Positions 1 through 8,731 of a stretch of 33,844 nucleotides of DNA are shown here, in pieces. The DNA is from Bacillota bacterium (GTDB lineage: Bacteria > Bacillota > Limnochordia > DTU080): positions 1-33,844 of the forward strand of contig DUQB01000064.1 of NCBI GenBank assembly GCA_012838035.1, in the 5' to 3' direction. Numbering within the stretch: position 1 is the first letter of the stretch; every line of letters starts with the position of its first letter. The notes beneath the pieces were generated by a model. It worked only from the letters and a program-made list of their open reading frames with translations, made no database searches and was not told the DNA's origin. The translations under genes were made by a program, and so were the position numbers.

Positions 1-2604
1 ACTGAACATCAGAGCGCTGCTGCTCCAAAGGCGCACATCCAAGGTTGCGGTGCCCGCATTAAGGAAGATGCGTTCTTCGGGCCGCGTTAGGTCGAACGCG
101 TGATAACTATGCAGCAACCAACTGTAGCTTCTAGCTTGATCGGCCTTAAGGTCGTCAAATAAGACGTACAGGTTAGGCCTGATGTACAGCACATGACGCG
201 TGAACTGCTTGAGTCGCGGCGCGTAAGCCGCTTTGGCTTCGCCGGCAGTATATCCGAACGACTTGCCGTTAACGAAGTTGACGATTTCGCCTTTGGCATT
301 CATCGACTGTACCGGTTGGCCGACTCCGTCCACCAAAACGCCGTTGTGAGCCTGCGTCGTTTTGGTCCAGCCCATGTGGTGTACGCTGCCGTACCAAGGC
401 CGGTATCCCGACGAGATAGCCAAAGGTGTGCCGTAGGCCTCTAGTGTAAACGTGTTCTGATCGGCCATACTATGGCTGTAGGAGCCGTATGGACTGCTCT
501 TGAACATGAATTGCAGCCTCTCGCTTTCCGGCGCCGTAAGCCGATTGTGGAATACGGCCCAACCGACATCCGGATAGTAGGCTCCGGTGGGGTAATTGTC
601 GGGCGGCGTACCCCTAACGCTGTGTATATCGTACAGGTTGGTGCGTATAAACCCGGTGACGCCTAAGGTAATCGTAGTACCGCGTTGATCGGCGTACCAC
701 CTGTAGTACGGATCTTGGTACACCATGGCCAGATGCCACATGGCTTCTCCCGTACCGGGTGTCGGCCCTTCATCGGCAAAATCGCCGAAGGGCCCCATTT
801 TACTGTAAGGCGGCTGGGTCATCATGCGATGTGTTCCCGTATTGCGGAAGAACGGCTTCTGGTACAGATCCAAACCTGTGGCTTGTTTCAACGCATCAAG
901 AAAATCGAACGCTTTATTCATGGAAGCGCCCCAATAGCGCGGACCTTCCGCCCAGCCGCCGGGATCGCCGCCCCACGGGGGATAAACGGCGAAGAAGATG
1001 CGTACGACGTAATCGAACCATTCGGCGGCTTCGGGTACTTCACCCATCAACGCGAGGGCTACTTCGCCCATCCAGGGGATCGTACCGCCATCGTGGCTGT
1101 TATACGGTTTGCTTTCGAAAGGCTTCGATTTCAGGATGTTAAAGGCTTCGGTACCGCGAATCCGCAGCACGTTCAGTACGGTTTGTCTCTCTAGCGGGCT
1201 CAGCGCCGCATTCGCCCAGGTGTATGCTCTGGCAAGACTGATCAATATGGGACGAGAAGCGTCGTCGTTGTCGGCAGCGCTGGTGGCGCCGCGGGGATTC
1301 CAAGAGGCGACATGCAGCATCAACCTGCGTACCGCTTCACGAATGTTCTCCCTGCCTTCCATTAGATAGGCCATGGCGAGCACTTCCAGATCATTGGCGA
1401 CGGCATTGGCGACGGCATTGGATTGACGATACAAATTGACGTCCCAAATGCCGTTGGGCCGCGTGCTCGGCGGTTCATTGGGCAGAGGGTTAAGTGAGGC
1501 GATGATAGCCTTATTACTGAGGTCGCGCCAGAGGATCTTCAGCGTCATATCGCTGTTTAAGCGCTCACGCCAGATAGGTAGGGTCTCCGGAGTCACAAAC
1601 AGCCGGGGATGCTCCTGGGGAATGCGCGCCCTAATGACGTCCAGCGATTCTAACGGCAGCGGGACGGCATTGGCCGCTATGTTGAACGCCCGGGGCGACG
1701 ACGTAGACAGCGTATTTCCCTGAGCGTCCATGGCCCGTACCCGCCAATACCAGGTCTTTTCGGCATCCAACAGAGAAGACGGCGTGTAAATGCTTATATC
1801 AATATCGGCCACCTGCACGGTCGCCTCAGGAGCAAAATCTTTGTCCGTGGAGTACTCCAGAGTGTAACTGGTGCCTTGGCCGCCGGTAGGAATCCAGATG
1901 AAAGACGGCGGATTGGTGGTCACTACCGCTCCATCAGCCGGCGCATAGTCCAACGTACCCTCGTCGGCAAACAAATCCGCGTTGGGATCTACCTCTACCA
2001 TCGTCAGTGAGGCGTCATCAAAACGCTGTACGCCGTGATTTGCCGCTGTGCGGTATAAAATGATCGATACCCACACGGCATCGGCAGGGGCTTGCATGAC
2101 CACTTGCAGGTCTTCCCAGACATTGCTGCGTCGCGTGCTGATAAACTTGTGGGCAATGCGCTTTTGACCTGCATCCCAGAAATCCAAGTACAAGGTGACA
2201 TTGGCGCCCTGGATTTCGGTGAGGGCTTTTACAGAAGCCGTGTAGATGGCTCCTGGTACTGCAGGGATTGGTTTGCTGCGCAGGCCGACGGCGGCGGGCG
2301 TGTTCATGATGCCGAAGTGGAGGGCTCGCTCTCCGCTATAGGCCTTCCCTGTTTCGACCGACATGCCCCGGCCAGGCTCAAAGCCACCTGCGAAAATGGT
2401 CCAATCGGGAGGATGACCATTGGAATACACTTGCTCGAAACCGGGATTACTCAATAAGTTGTCGGCAAGAGCGACGGGGGCTATGAGTATGAGTAAACAT
2501 AGCAGTAAGAATAATCGCCTAGTCATGCCGGCACCATGCATTTCGGCGAGCCTGTCTCCAGTTGTGAGGTTCACCGTTTTGCGCTTGTGGAGTTCACACA
2601 ACAC
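1..2604 (-). CDS. Secreted heparinase II/III-like polysaccharide lyase (C-terminus beyond window)
   Basis: The reading frame is open from 2604 to the left edge (868 codons, no stop), so the C-terminus is missing. The best start is GTG at 2604, six bases after a perfect AGGAGGT (2617-2611); ATG at 2526 begins the classic signal-peptide part (MTRRLFLLLCLL...ALA) but has no clear ribosome binding site. After the signal come a jelly-roll carbohydrate-binding-like module (about residues 48-205, opening NLLSNPGFE), a fibronectin-III-like domain (about 206-290, ending TWYWRVRAMDAQGN), and an alpha/alpha-toroid lyase region from about 325. Around 711-760 it has SHSMADQNTFTLEAYG and TKTTQAHNGVLVDG, which resemble the His-containing strands of heparinase II/III and DUF4962 proteins. 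These families depolymerise uronic-acid polysaccharides by beta-elimination outside the cell. The substrate cannot be read from sequence. It lies last in a minus-strand block of secreted proteins. Confidence 0.82.
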   Translation of the reverse strand, partial: MLCELHKRKTVNLTTGDRLAEMHGAGMTRRLFLLLCLLILIAPVALADNLLSNPGFEQVYSNGHPPDWTIFAGGFEPGRGMSVETGKAYSGERALHFGIMNTPAAVGLRSKPIPAVPGAIYTASVKALTEIQGANVTLYLDFWDAGQKRIAHKFISTRRSNVWEDLQVVMQAPADAVWVSIILYRTAANHGVQRFDDASLTMVEVDPNADLFADEGTLDYAPADGAVVTTNPPSFIWIPTGGQGTSYTLEYSTDKDFAPEATVQVADIDISIYTPSSLLDAEKTWYWRVRAMDAQGNTLSTSSPRAFNIAANAVPLPLESLDVIRARIPQEHPRLFVTPETLPIWRERLNSDMTLKILWRDLSNKAIIASLNPLPNEPPSTRPNGIWDVNLYRQSNAVANAVANDLEVLAMAYLMEGRENIREAVRRLMLHVASWNPRGATSAADNDDASRPILISLARAYTWANAALSPLERQTVLNVLRIRGTEAFNILKSKPFESKPYNSHDGGTIPWMGEVALALMGEVPEAAEWFDYVVRIFFAVYPPWGGDPGGWAEGPRYWGASMNKAFDFLDALKQATGLDLYQKPFFRNTGTHRMMTQPPYSKMGPFGDFADEGPTPGTGEAMWHLAMVYQDPYYRWYADQRGTTITLGVTGFIRTNLYDIHSVRGTPPDNYPTGAYYPDVGWAVFHNRLTAPESERLQFMFKSSPYGSYSHSMADQNTFTLEAYGTPLAISSGYRPWYGSVHHMGWTKTTQAHNGVLVDGVGQPVQSMNAKGEIVNFVNGKSFGYTAGEAKAAYAPRLKQFTRHVLYIRPNLYVLFDDLKADQARSYSWLLHSYHAFDLTRPEERIFLNAGTATLDVRLWSSSALMFS

Positions 2605-2697
2605 TGCATTACCTCCTAGTTGAATGGAGTCCTATTAAAAGCGAAACGATCAGCGATTGCCGAGATATCCATCGCTCTGAGCCGGACTGCGTGTCAG

Positions 2698-4122
2698 CTA
2701 CAGCAGTTTCCTAACCGGATCCAGGGCTGCGGCAGGCACCAGGTCCGCAAACTGCTTGATAAACAGTGCCGCATCTTCGGCGTCGAGCTTACCGTCCTGG
2801 TTTATATCGGCTGCCTGGTAATCACCAAACCAAACACGCTCGTCAAGGAGAAAATCCAGTTCATCCTCCGCTTCCAGAGCGAGTACGAACAGAGCAATGT
2901 CCTTATCATCCAAAAGGCCGTCGCTGTAAACGTCGCCTGCGCCGATGTAGGTTGAGTTCACCGCATTGCTTATATTGGCCAGACCGGTCCAACCTTGCGA
3001 CTGAGCGCCAAAACTGGCGGTCGCATAATAGCGCACTTGGTAACGCTCGTTCACAAAGGTGTTGTTATACACGCGCGTCTTCATTAAATCAATGTTCATG
3101 GTGTCAAGCATAACCCGGCGGATTTGCTCGGCGTCGCCGCTGGTAAGGGCCTTGCCGCTCTGTGCGTTCGGCATATATTCCAGCCCGACGGGGTTGAACC
3201 CGGAGCTTGTGTAGCCGATGGGATCCTGGTTGCCGTGAGCGCCGACGGCGTAATACGTAAACGAATTGTCTCGGATGAGGAACGTATCCGCATGGTATTC
3301 GTTACCAGGGTTTACATCGTTGATGGCGTTCATACGGATGAACATCAGGTTGAACTCCGGCGCCGTGCTGGTAAAGGTGTTGTTACGCACCTCGCTGATA
3401 TCGGCATTGTGTCGGAAGCGTATATAGTCGCCTCTGCAATCGGTGAAAGTGTTGCCGATAATTTTAACGTGGTGTACATCAGCGAAGATATAAAGCATGT
3501 GTGCGCCGGAACCGCTGCCGATGTTCCGGAACGTGTTGTTATATACGGTGACGTGGTGCGCGGCGTTGCGAATGCTGACGGCTCCGTAAATAGTAGGCGC
3601 ATCTACGAAGTAATTGCCCTCAATGAGGATGTGATGAGAAAGGGTACCTCTCGGCACTCCGCCGGGCCCTTCGCCTTCTAAGGTATCGATGACTTGCAGC
3701 AAGTACGAGTAGCGCGGGTTTGCCAGACCACTAAAGGTGAAACCACGCACGGTCGCGTTCTGTACGCCGGCCAGTTTCATCATATAAGGGCCGACAAAAA
3801 CAGCACCTCCCGGTGTTTCCGACTGTAGGACCAATCGATGCTCCGGATGGCCCATTTCCCTCACTTCCAAGCTGGCGAACGAGTATTTGCCGTCTTGAAA
3901 GGTAACGGTTACCGGTCCGTCATTGAGTGCTTCGCGGACAGCGCTCCATAAGCGATAGTCGATGTAACTGGCAGCATTGGCGAAATCGGAACCGCTGCGG
4001 TCGCCTTTAGGAAAAGGAGCCACAAAGAACTCCCTATGTGCTGCCCAAGCGGGCAGACTGAGCGTTGTCAGCAATATACAACAGAGTACGATGATCGCAT
4101 ACAGACTAAAGAGACGAATCAT
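2698..4122 (-). CDS. Secreted parallel beta-helix protein with dockerin-like C-terminus
   Basis: The start is ATG at 4122, with GGAGGTG six bases upstream; the frame extends to a TTG at 4140 that overlaps this site and is unlikely to be used. Residues 1-28 form a Sec signal peptide (MIRLFSLYAIIVLCC...LPAWA). The body carries repeated right-handed beta-helix turns with N-rich ladders such as IEGNYF, VYNNTFRNI, IIGNTFTDC and EVRNNTFTS, as in pectate-lyase-like and PL6/chondroitinase B-like enzymes. The C-terminus has two EF-hand-like loops of a type I dockerin: GDVYSDGLLDDKD and ADINQDGKLDAED. The second is canonical; the first has Tyr where Asn or Asp normally binds calcium. A polysaccharide lyase or epimerase role is likely but the catalytic residues cannot be assigned. 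It lies between a lyase and a serpin in the same orientation. Confidence 0.8.
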   Translation of the reverse strand: MIRLFSLYAIIVLCCILLTTLSLPAWAAHREFFVAPFPKGDRSGSDFANAASYIDYRLWSAVREALNDGPVTVTFQDGKYSFASLEVREMGHPEHRLVLQSETPGGAVFVGPYMMKLAGVQNATVRGFTFSGLANPRYSYLLQVIDTLEGEGPGGVPRGTLSHHILIEGNYFVDAPTIYGAVSIRNAAHHVTVYNNTFRNIGSGSGAHMLYIFADVHHVKIIGNTFTDCRGDYIRFRHNADISEVRNNTFTSTAPEFNLMFIRMNAINDVNPGNEYHADTFLIRDNSFTYYAVGAHGNQDPIGYTSSGFNPVGLEYMPNAQSGKALTSGDAEQIRRVMLDTMNIDLMKTRVYNNTFVNERYQVRYYATASFGAQSQGWTGLANISNAVNSTYIGAGDVYSDGLLDDKDIALFVLALEAEDELDFLLDERVWFGDYQAADINQDGKLDAEDAALFIKQFADLVPAAALDPVRKLL

Positions 4123-4213
4123 GAAATGCACCTCCACCAAAAGTCACACAAGGCAAGGAAACATACGTAGCCCATCTCAGCGCCGGTCATGGCTGAGTAT
4201 CAGCGCCAAATGG

Positions 4214-4230
4214 CTGTCCGTTTCGGACAG
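4214..4230 (-). other. Small perfect hairpin between serpin and beta-helix genes
   Basis: CTGTCCG and CGGACAG are separated by three bases (7-bp perfect stem). It lies downstream of the serpin stop on the minus strand, within the 234-base gap before the beta-helix gene. No U-run follows on the minus strand, so it is only a weak terminator or mRNA-end candidate. Confidence 0.3.
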
Positions 4231-4356
4231 GCGTATCTCCTAAAGCACCTGTACTAATTAGGGGTGGATAAGGCGCATTCCTGCTTCTGGATGCAGCTAA
4301 GCCTCGGTTTATTCACTTCACCGCCGGGTACATGAAACAAGCCTTAGACAGCGCTT

Positions 4357-5562
4357 CTAATCGGGGTTATGCAACGCTCCGAGAAAAAGGATGCTGCCTG
4401 AGCGGGTATCGCGAATGAGAAACAAGAACGGACGATCTGCCCTAAATACGACCGGCGGCGGACCCAAAGAGGTGGTGCCTACTACGACACCGGTGGCGGC
4501 CGCGGCTTCCGTACCTTCTTCATTTACGTCGATATAGGCTTTGTGAATGACATCCGTAATACCGAGTCGTTCTTCAGCCATGCCGGAAAAATCCGCTATA
4601 TGAGGGTTGAAAGCAGTTGCTATTCCCATACGCTGCAGGGTATCCTTCAAGGAGAGCTGGGTTTCCAGCTTAAACCGCGGGAGCGCGACGTGTACGGTGG
4701 TATAGCGTAACTGGTCCATGCATGCGGCAAAATGCTCAGGTTTCATCTCCGATATGAACTGATCCCATGCAAGGTTCGGCTTGGGCAACAGGATGTTCAT
4801 GACCAAGTTTTCACCCTTATAGGGGAGCTGCAGTATTTGGGCGCGGCTTGTCTCGGTATACAAGAATCGCCCACTGCGCTGCATCATTGGCGTAGACACC
4901 TGTTGCCCGTCGCTAACATAAAAGGGAGCCGGTTGCGTTCTCTTATGATCAAAAGCAAGCTCCCAGTCGCCTTTGAAATAGATGGCATTGGTAAGGATAA
5001 GGCGGGTAAGCGGAGTGATCACCCCTGGTTTGATAAGATCTTTTATCTTACCATTGGTCTTTTGCTCCACCCATTGGTTGATGCTGAGGCGCGAGGTTTC
5101 AGGTTGAGATATAAAGTCTACTTCATGTAGCGCGGCAGCGTAATAACTGCCGGCTGTGGCCAGGAATGCGGGGGTGAGTGTTAAGCCCACTTGACCCCAA
5201 AGGGCATTGGCTACGGTAAGCTGATAATCTTGGGTAGGCGCATTTAATATGCTGTTCAAATGAGCGAGCGCGGCATGCAAATGCGGCTGCGCCATGTTAA
5301 AATGCAGCGTTTGGGCTAACTCTTCGGCCGTTTGTCCCGCCGCGCCCGCATAAGTTAGCGCCAATGCCGATGAGATACTATACGGTGAGAAAAACACATT
5401 GCCCGGGGTTCCGGCCACCTCATGCAACAAATCAAAAGCGAAAGCCGTATTGCTTTGCACAAGGCGTGTCGTGTCCGCGCCATTTACAGTTATTCCGGAA
5501 ACGCTGCAACAAACGAGAAGCAATACAGTGAAAAGGATATGGTATACTTTTGCGTTCTTCAT
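4357..5562 (-). CDS. Secreted serpin (serine/cysteine protease inhibitor)
   Basis: Serpins trap proteases by a conformational change after cleavage of the reactive centre loop. The protein shows family hallmarks: NVFFSPYSISSALALTYAGA near the N-terminus, LILTNAIYFKGDWELAF, the hinge NEEGTEAAAATGVVVG, and the C-terminal VFRADRPFLFLIRD with GSILFLGAL. The hinge is rich in small residues (GTEAAAAT), as required for an inhibitory serpin. Counting from P15 Gly puts P1-P1' near Thr-Ser (GTTSLGPPP), but the loop is about three residues longer than in antitrypsin, so the exact bond is uncertain. The start is ATG at 5562, nine bases after GGGAG; longer in-frame starts lack a site. A hydrophobic signal (YHILFTVLLLVCCSVSG) implies export; the Cys residues lack a standard lipobox. 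It probably protects secreted enzymes or the cell from external proteases. Confidence 0.93.
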   Translation of the reverse strand: MKNAKVYHILFTVLLLVCCSVSGITVNGADTTRLVQSNTAFAFDLLHEVAGTPGNVFFSPYSISSALALTYAGAAGQTAEELAQTLHFNMAQPHLHAALAHLNSILNAPTQDYQLTVANALWGQVGLTLTPAFLATAGSYYAAALHEVDFISQPETSRLSINQWVEQKTNGKIKDLIKPGVITPLTRLILTNAIYFKGDWELAFDHKRTQPAPFYVSDGQQVSTPMMQRSGRFLYTETSRAQILQLPYKGENLVMNILLPKPNLAWDQFISEMKPEHFAACMDQLRYTTVHVALPRFKLETQLSLKDTLQRMGIATAFNPHIADFSGMAEERLGITDVIHKAYIDVNEEGTEAAAATGVVVGTTSLGPPPVVFRADRPFLFLIRDTRSGSILFLGALHNPD

Positions 5563-5848
5563 GGCATCTGTCTCCCGCATCAGTCTTAGGAGCAACCGCG
5601 TCTGAGCGCAACGGCGAGGAGTTAAGTCTCGGCTCCCGATTCAGCCGGAGTCCCATTGCGTACGGTTAGTTGTTGCACTACAGCCTCATTTCTTATAGGG
5701 TACGGAAGCGGTGCAAGGTTACTCGAAAGAAGCGTCTGCACGATATGACGGCAGATCCACTTGAAGCAGATCGGCCGGTGCGCATGAAGAAGGTGCGGCA
5801 GCCGCCTATCGCCTAATCTGAACCAATGTCGACACGCCGTCATGCCTT

Positions 5849-7234
5849 TTACGGGGTACCTGCCTTAACATACCTGCGTAGTCGCTGACTCAGTCGCACT
5901 TGTTCATCAATCTCCCTAACAGGCCATTTGGAAAGCAAATCCTTTTTTATCTCCTCAATATACGGCTGGAATTCCGGGCGTCCGGCCAGGTCTACCAACT
6001 CGTGCGGGTCTGTGTCTAAATCAAAGAGCTGGTCAGGTTCATCTACGAAATAGATGTATTTGTAACGCCCCTTGATGACAGCGGCTTCCGGGTGTACCGC
6101 CGTGTGTGCCAAGCATTCAATAAAGGCCTCGTCCTTCCAATCGAGATCACCGTTTTCCAGTAATGGTAAAAAGCTGTGGCCGACAATAAAATCCGGAATG
6201 GAAATATCAGCCGCCTGCAGGATGGTTGGGAAGACGTCGACGAGCGAGAGGACGTTTTTACGCCGCTCTCCGGGAGGAAGTCGGTTCGGCCATCTACAAA
6301 TCATAGGGACTCGTGCTGCCTCTTCTAAGAAACAGCTTTTCCACCACAGTCCGTGTTCGCCCATCATTTCGCCATGGTCTGATGTAAGAAGAATCAACGT
6401 ATTATCACCTAAACCGGCGGCATCGAGTACGTCAATGATGCGGCCGATTAAACGGTCTACAAAAGTGATTAAACCATAGTAAGCGGCACGAGCACGGCGG
6501 ATGCGATCCTCCGGAAACGGACCTGCTAGATTGAAGTGCTGCTGTATGCGCCGGTACTTGGGATGATTGGGCAACTCCGGGTGCATTGGCAGATCAGCGA
6601 GATCCGGATAATACAGGTTGAAGTAAGGCTCTTCCACTACAAGCGGGAAGTGAGGTGATATAAAGCCGGTGCATAAGAGAAAGGGATTTGAGCGGTCCGA
6701 TTGCGCATACTCTTCGAGGTAGCGGACGGTCGCTTCGGCAACCTTGTAGTCGTATTGGACATATCTTGAGACGCCTGCTCGGCCGCCATTTACCAGCCTT
6801 TCGCTCAACTTGGTCGCTTTTCTGGGAGGTGCATCCCAATCGGGTATGCCGTGGTGAGTTCCGTCGCCATGACAATCTTCCACTAACCGTTTTTGAAAGC
6901 CATGTCGTTGGTCTTGCCCGACAAAGTGCATTTTTCCAGCCAACACCGTTTCATATCCGGATGCATTAAATGCGTGCGCAAACGTCGGCTCACCGGATGC
7001 AAGTGACGAGTTCAAATCGTATACCCTTATTTGCGACGCGTACCTACCGGTTACAAATGAAGCTCGTGAAGGTACGCATAAGGGCGAGTTGCAATAAGCT
7101 CTTTCTACCGTAACCCCGCCATCAGCCAAACGTTGCATATTGGGCGTTAGTACGAACGGGTGGCCGTAAACGGATGTAGCGGCTACGTTTATCTCGTCAA
7201 CCATGATGATCACAATGTTGGGGCGTTTGTTCAT
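5849..7234 (-). CDS. Sulfatase, family S1 type (cytosolic)
   Basis: Type I sulfatases hydrolyse sulfate esters using a formylglycine made from Cys or Ser. The activation motif is present as PLCVPSRASFVTGR, with Cys53 the residue to be converted and Arg57 following. Other family elements are the N-terminal metal site NIVIIMVDEI (residues 6-15, DE in place of the usual DD or DQ), GKMHFVG (100-106), SPHFP (193-197) and SDHGEMMGEHG (285-295). At 461 residues the length is normal. There is no signal peptide, so it should act in the cytosol on imported sulfated sugars or small esters. The start is ATG at 7234 with GGTGG nine bases upstream. No sulfatase-maturating enzyme is in the window. It is first in the minus-strand block ending with the secreted lyase, which suggests a sulfated polysaccharide as target (inference). 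Confidence 0.92.
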   Translation of the reverse strand: MNKRPNIVIIMVDEINVAATSVYGHPFVLTPNMQRLADGGVTVERAYCNSPLCVPSRASFVTGRYASQIRVYDLNSSLASGEPTFAHAFNASGYETVLAGKMHFVGQDQRHGFQKRLVEDCHGDGTHHGIPDWDAPPRKATKLSERLVNGGRAGVSRYVQYDYKVAEATVRYLEEYAQSDRSNPFLLCTGFISPHFPLVVEEPYFNLYYPDLADLPMHPELPNHPKYRRIQQHFNLAGPFPEDRIRRARAAYYGLITFVDRLIGRIIDVLDAAGLGDNTLILLTSDHGEMMGEHGLWWKSCFLEEAARVPMICRWPNRLPPGERRKNVLSLVDVFPTILQAADISIPDFIVGHSFLPLLENGDLDWKDEAFIECLAHTAVHPEAAVIKGRYKYIYFVDEPDQLFDLDTDPHELVDLAGRPEFQPYIEEIKKDLLSKWPVREIDEQVRLSQRLRRYVKAGTP

Positions 7235-7413
7235 GCGGTTTATCCACCTCGCTTTTTAAGAACCGGCACTCAGCGCATACGTTATTCTCGTTTATTCTGG
7301 TTGCTGGAAACAACACCTTTATCCACAGTTAAAAACCGGCGCGTCCTCAGGAGATGTCTTGCCGTTTGCAGATAAAACCATCATGATGGCCGCGCAGGTA
7401 GTTGCAAATAGGA

Positions 7414-7419
7414 TATAAT
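7414..7419 (+). promoter_or_regulatory. Possible -10 element upstream of the BASS transporter
   Basis: A perfect TATAAT lies 57 bases before the start of the transporter gene in the divergent gap 7235-7475. No convincing -35 hexamer occurs 16-18 bases upstream (CGCGCA region), so the promoter call is weak. Confidence 0.3.
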
Positions 7420-7475
7420 CCCGATTAAGTAATGCTTGGCATACTCAGTGCGAAAAGCGAGTACGCAGCTGGTTG

Positions 7476-8477
7476 ATGCGACATGAGGCGAGCATATTGG
7501 ATCGTGTGAATGAGTTGCTGGAGCGGTATTTCCCGTTCTATGTATTAAGCGTGATCGGTTTAGGGCTGGCGTTTCACAGGTTCGGAAGCGCCTATGCAGC
7601 CTGGGTAGTGCCTATTCTGGCGGCGCAGATATTTTTTATGGCGTTGAATGTCAGGTTGCAAACCCTGATTAATGCGTTTCGACAGCCCAAGTATCTTCTG
7701 GTATGGGCCGGCCTGGCTTGGGGTGTTCTGCCGGCCGTCAGTTTTATGTTAGGTAGGCTTTTTCTTGCCGACACGCCTGAATTTGTCACAGGTTTAGTGC
7801 TTACCACCGCTATTCCGGCTGCGGTAACAAGCAGTATCTGGACCGGGTTGAGTTACGGCAATCTACCGCTGACGTTGTCTATCATCGGCGCGGCATCGCT
7901 CTTAAGCGGAGTGATGACGCCGTTGGTCTTAAAAACCTGGGTCGGCGCGCTGGTGCACTTAGATACGCAGGATCTGTTTGGCGGTTTTCTTATCAGCGTG
8001 ATGCTGCCGACCTTAGCCGGCGTGCTCGTACATGAAGGCGTCGGGAGCCATTTGCAGCGCTACCGCCCGTTTTTACGCCTAGCGAGTAAAGTGTTGATCG
8101 CCGCGGTTCTGTTCATCAATGCCTCTATTATTCAACCTCAATTGCTTACCTGGGGTTGGGCCGCTATTAAAGTGGTGGTTCTGGTGGTGTTACAAGCTGT
8201 GATCGCCTATAGCGGCGCTTACTTGGTGGGACGACGTTTGCCGGGTGCGACTTACGAGGATGTCATTGCCTTAACTTACGCGGTAGGCATGCGCAACAAT
8301 TCAGCCGGGATCGCCATCGGCGTCACTTTCTTTGGTCCCGTCACGGCTGCTCCGGTCATCTTATCGGTGCTGATGCAGCAACCGCTCGCATCATTGGTCC
8401 ACCGTTACGTATTTATGCGGCATAAACCGGAGCGGCAACAGCAAAGGGAATTGGAGGAAGCTGCCATATCCGCATAA
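7476..8477 (+). CDS. BASS-family (bile acid:sodium symporter-like) transporter
   Basis: A strongly hydrophobic protein of 333 residues with about nine or ten membrane segments, organised as two similar halves, typical of the bile acid:Na+ symporter superfamily. Family-like features include the SSIWTGLSYGNLPLTLSIIGAASLLSG region, which resembles the crossover around the first Na+ site, and VIALTYAVGMRNNSAGIAIG, which resembles the conserved helix with Asn/Ser residues in the second half. The C-terminus is a charged cytoplasmic tail (RHKPERQQQRELEEA). ATG at 7476 follows a possible TTG at 7473; neither has a clear ribosome binding site. Such proteins import organic anions (bile acids, pantoate, 2-oxoacids) by sodium symport; the substrate here is unknown. 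It is divergent from the sulfatase gene and might serve the same catabolic block. Confidence 0.8.
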   Translation: MRHEASILDRVNELLERYFPFYVLSVIGLGLAFHRFGSAYAAWVVPILAAQIFFMALNVRLQTLINAFRQPKYLLVWAGLAWGVLPAVSFMLGRLFLADTPEFVTGLVLTTAIPAAVTSSIWTGLSYGNLPLTLSIIGAASLLSGVMTPLVLKTWVGALVHLDTQDLFGGFLISVMLPTLAGVLVHEGVGSHLQRYRPFLRLASKVLIAAVLFINASIIQPQLLTWGWAAIKVVVLVVLQAVIAYSGAYLVGRRLPGATYEDVIALTYAVGMRNNSAGIAIGVTFFGPVTAAPVILSVLMQQPLASLVHRYVFMRHKPERQQQRELEEAAISA

Positions 8478-8498
8478 GTATCCGGGGAGGGACGTCTT

Positions 8499-8702
8499 GT
8501 GTCGACTAAAGTGGTTCACAAAACTACCAGGCAGTGTAGCACCTGTATTCACTGGTTGAGCGCCAAGCGCCAAGTGCGATACGGCATGCCCGGCGTCATC
8601 GAGTATGACGAAGCGGAACACGCCGCCTGTCGCGAGTGCGGCACAGCTCGCTCCGGGTGGCATGGCGGCAGTTGCAAAAGATGGCGGGCGTGGATTCGCT
8701 AA
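8499..8702 (+). CDS. Small Cys-rich protein, putative zinc-binding
   Basis: A 67-residue product starting at GTG with GGGAGGG eight bases upstream, 21 bases after the BASS transporter, so likely co-transcribed with it. It has CSTCIHW near the N-terminus, CRECG in the middle and a further Cys in GSCKRW. This CxxC...CxxC...C arrangement resembles a compact zinc knuckle of the CxxCxHW type seen in many small uncharacterised bacterial proteins. No function is recognised. The opposite strand carries a longer open frame (8391-8708), but that one has no ribosome binding site and runs into the BASS gene, so this strand is preferred. Confidence 0.5.
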   Translation: MSTKVVHKTTRQCSTCIHWLSAKRQVRYGMPGVIEYDEAEHAACRECGTARSGWHGGSCKRWRAWIR

Positions 8703-8731
8703 TCGCAACGGGTGGTCCGCTGCTGTTGCTT

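Noticed and set aside
685-1194. Long plus-strand open frame of 169 codons opposite the lyase
   Set aside because: The minus strand reads as a continuous lyase with recognisable motifs; the plus-strand frame has no ribosome binding site or family-like sequence and is a shadow.
3124-3681. Plus-strand frame of 185 codons opposite the beta-helix gene
   Set aside because: It is the antisense of repeated beta-helix coding sequence, with no start signal; the minus-strand product has a signal peptide and repeats.
5622-5843. 73-codon minus-strand frame between sulfatase and serpin
   Set aside because: Rich in His, Arg and Pro, with no ribosome binding site and no recognisable feature; treated as intergenic sequence.
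8391-8708. 105-codon minus-strand frame over the small Cys-rich gene
   Set aside because: Overlaps the end of the BASS gene, lacks a ribosome binding site, and the opposite strand has a better supported small gene.
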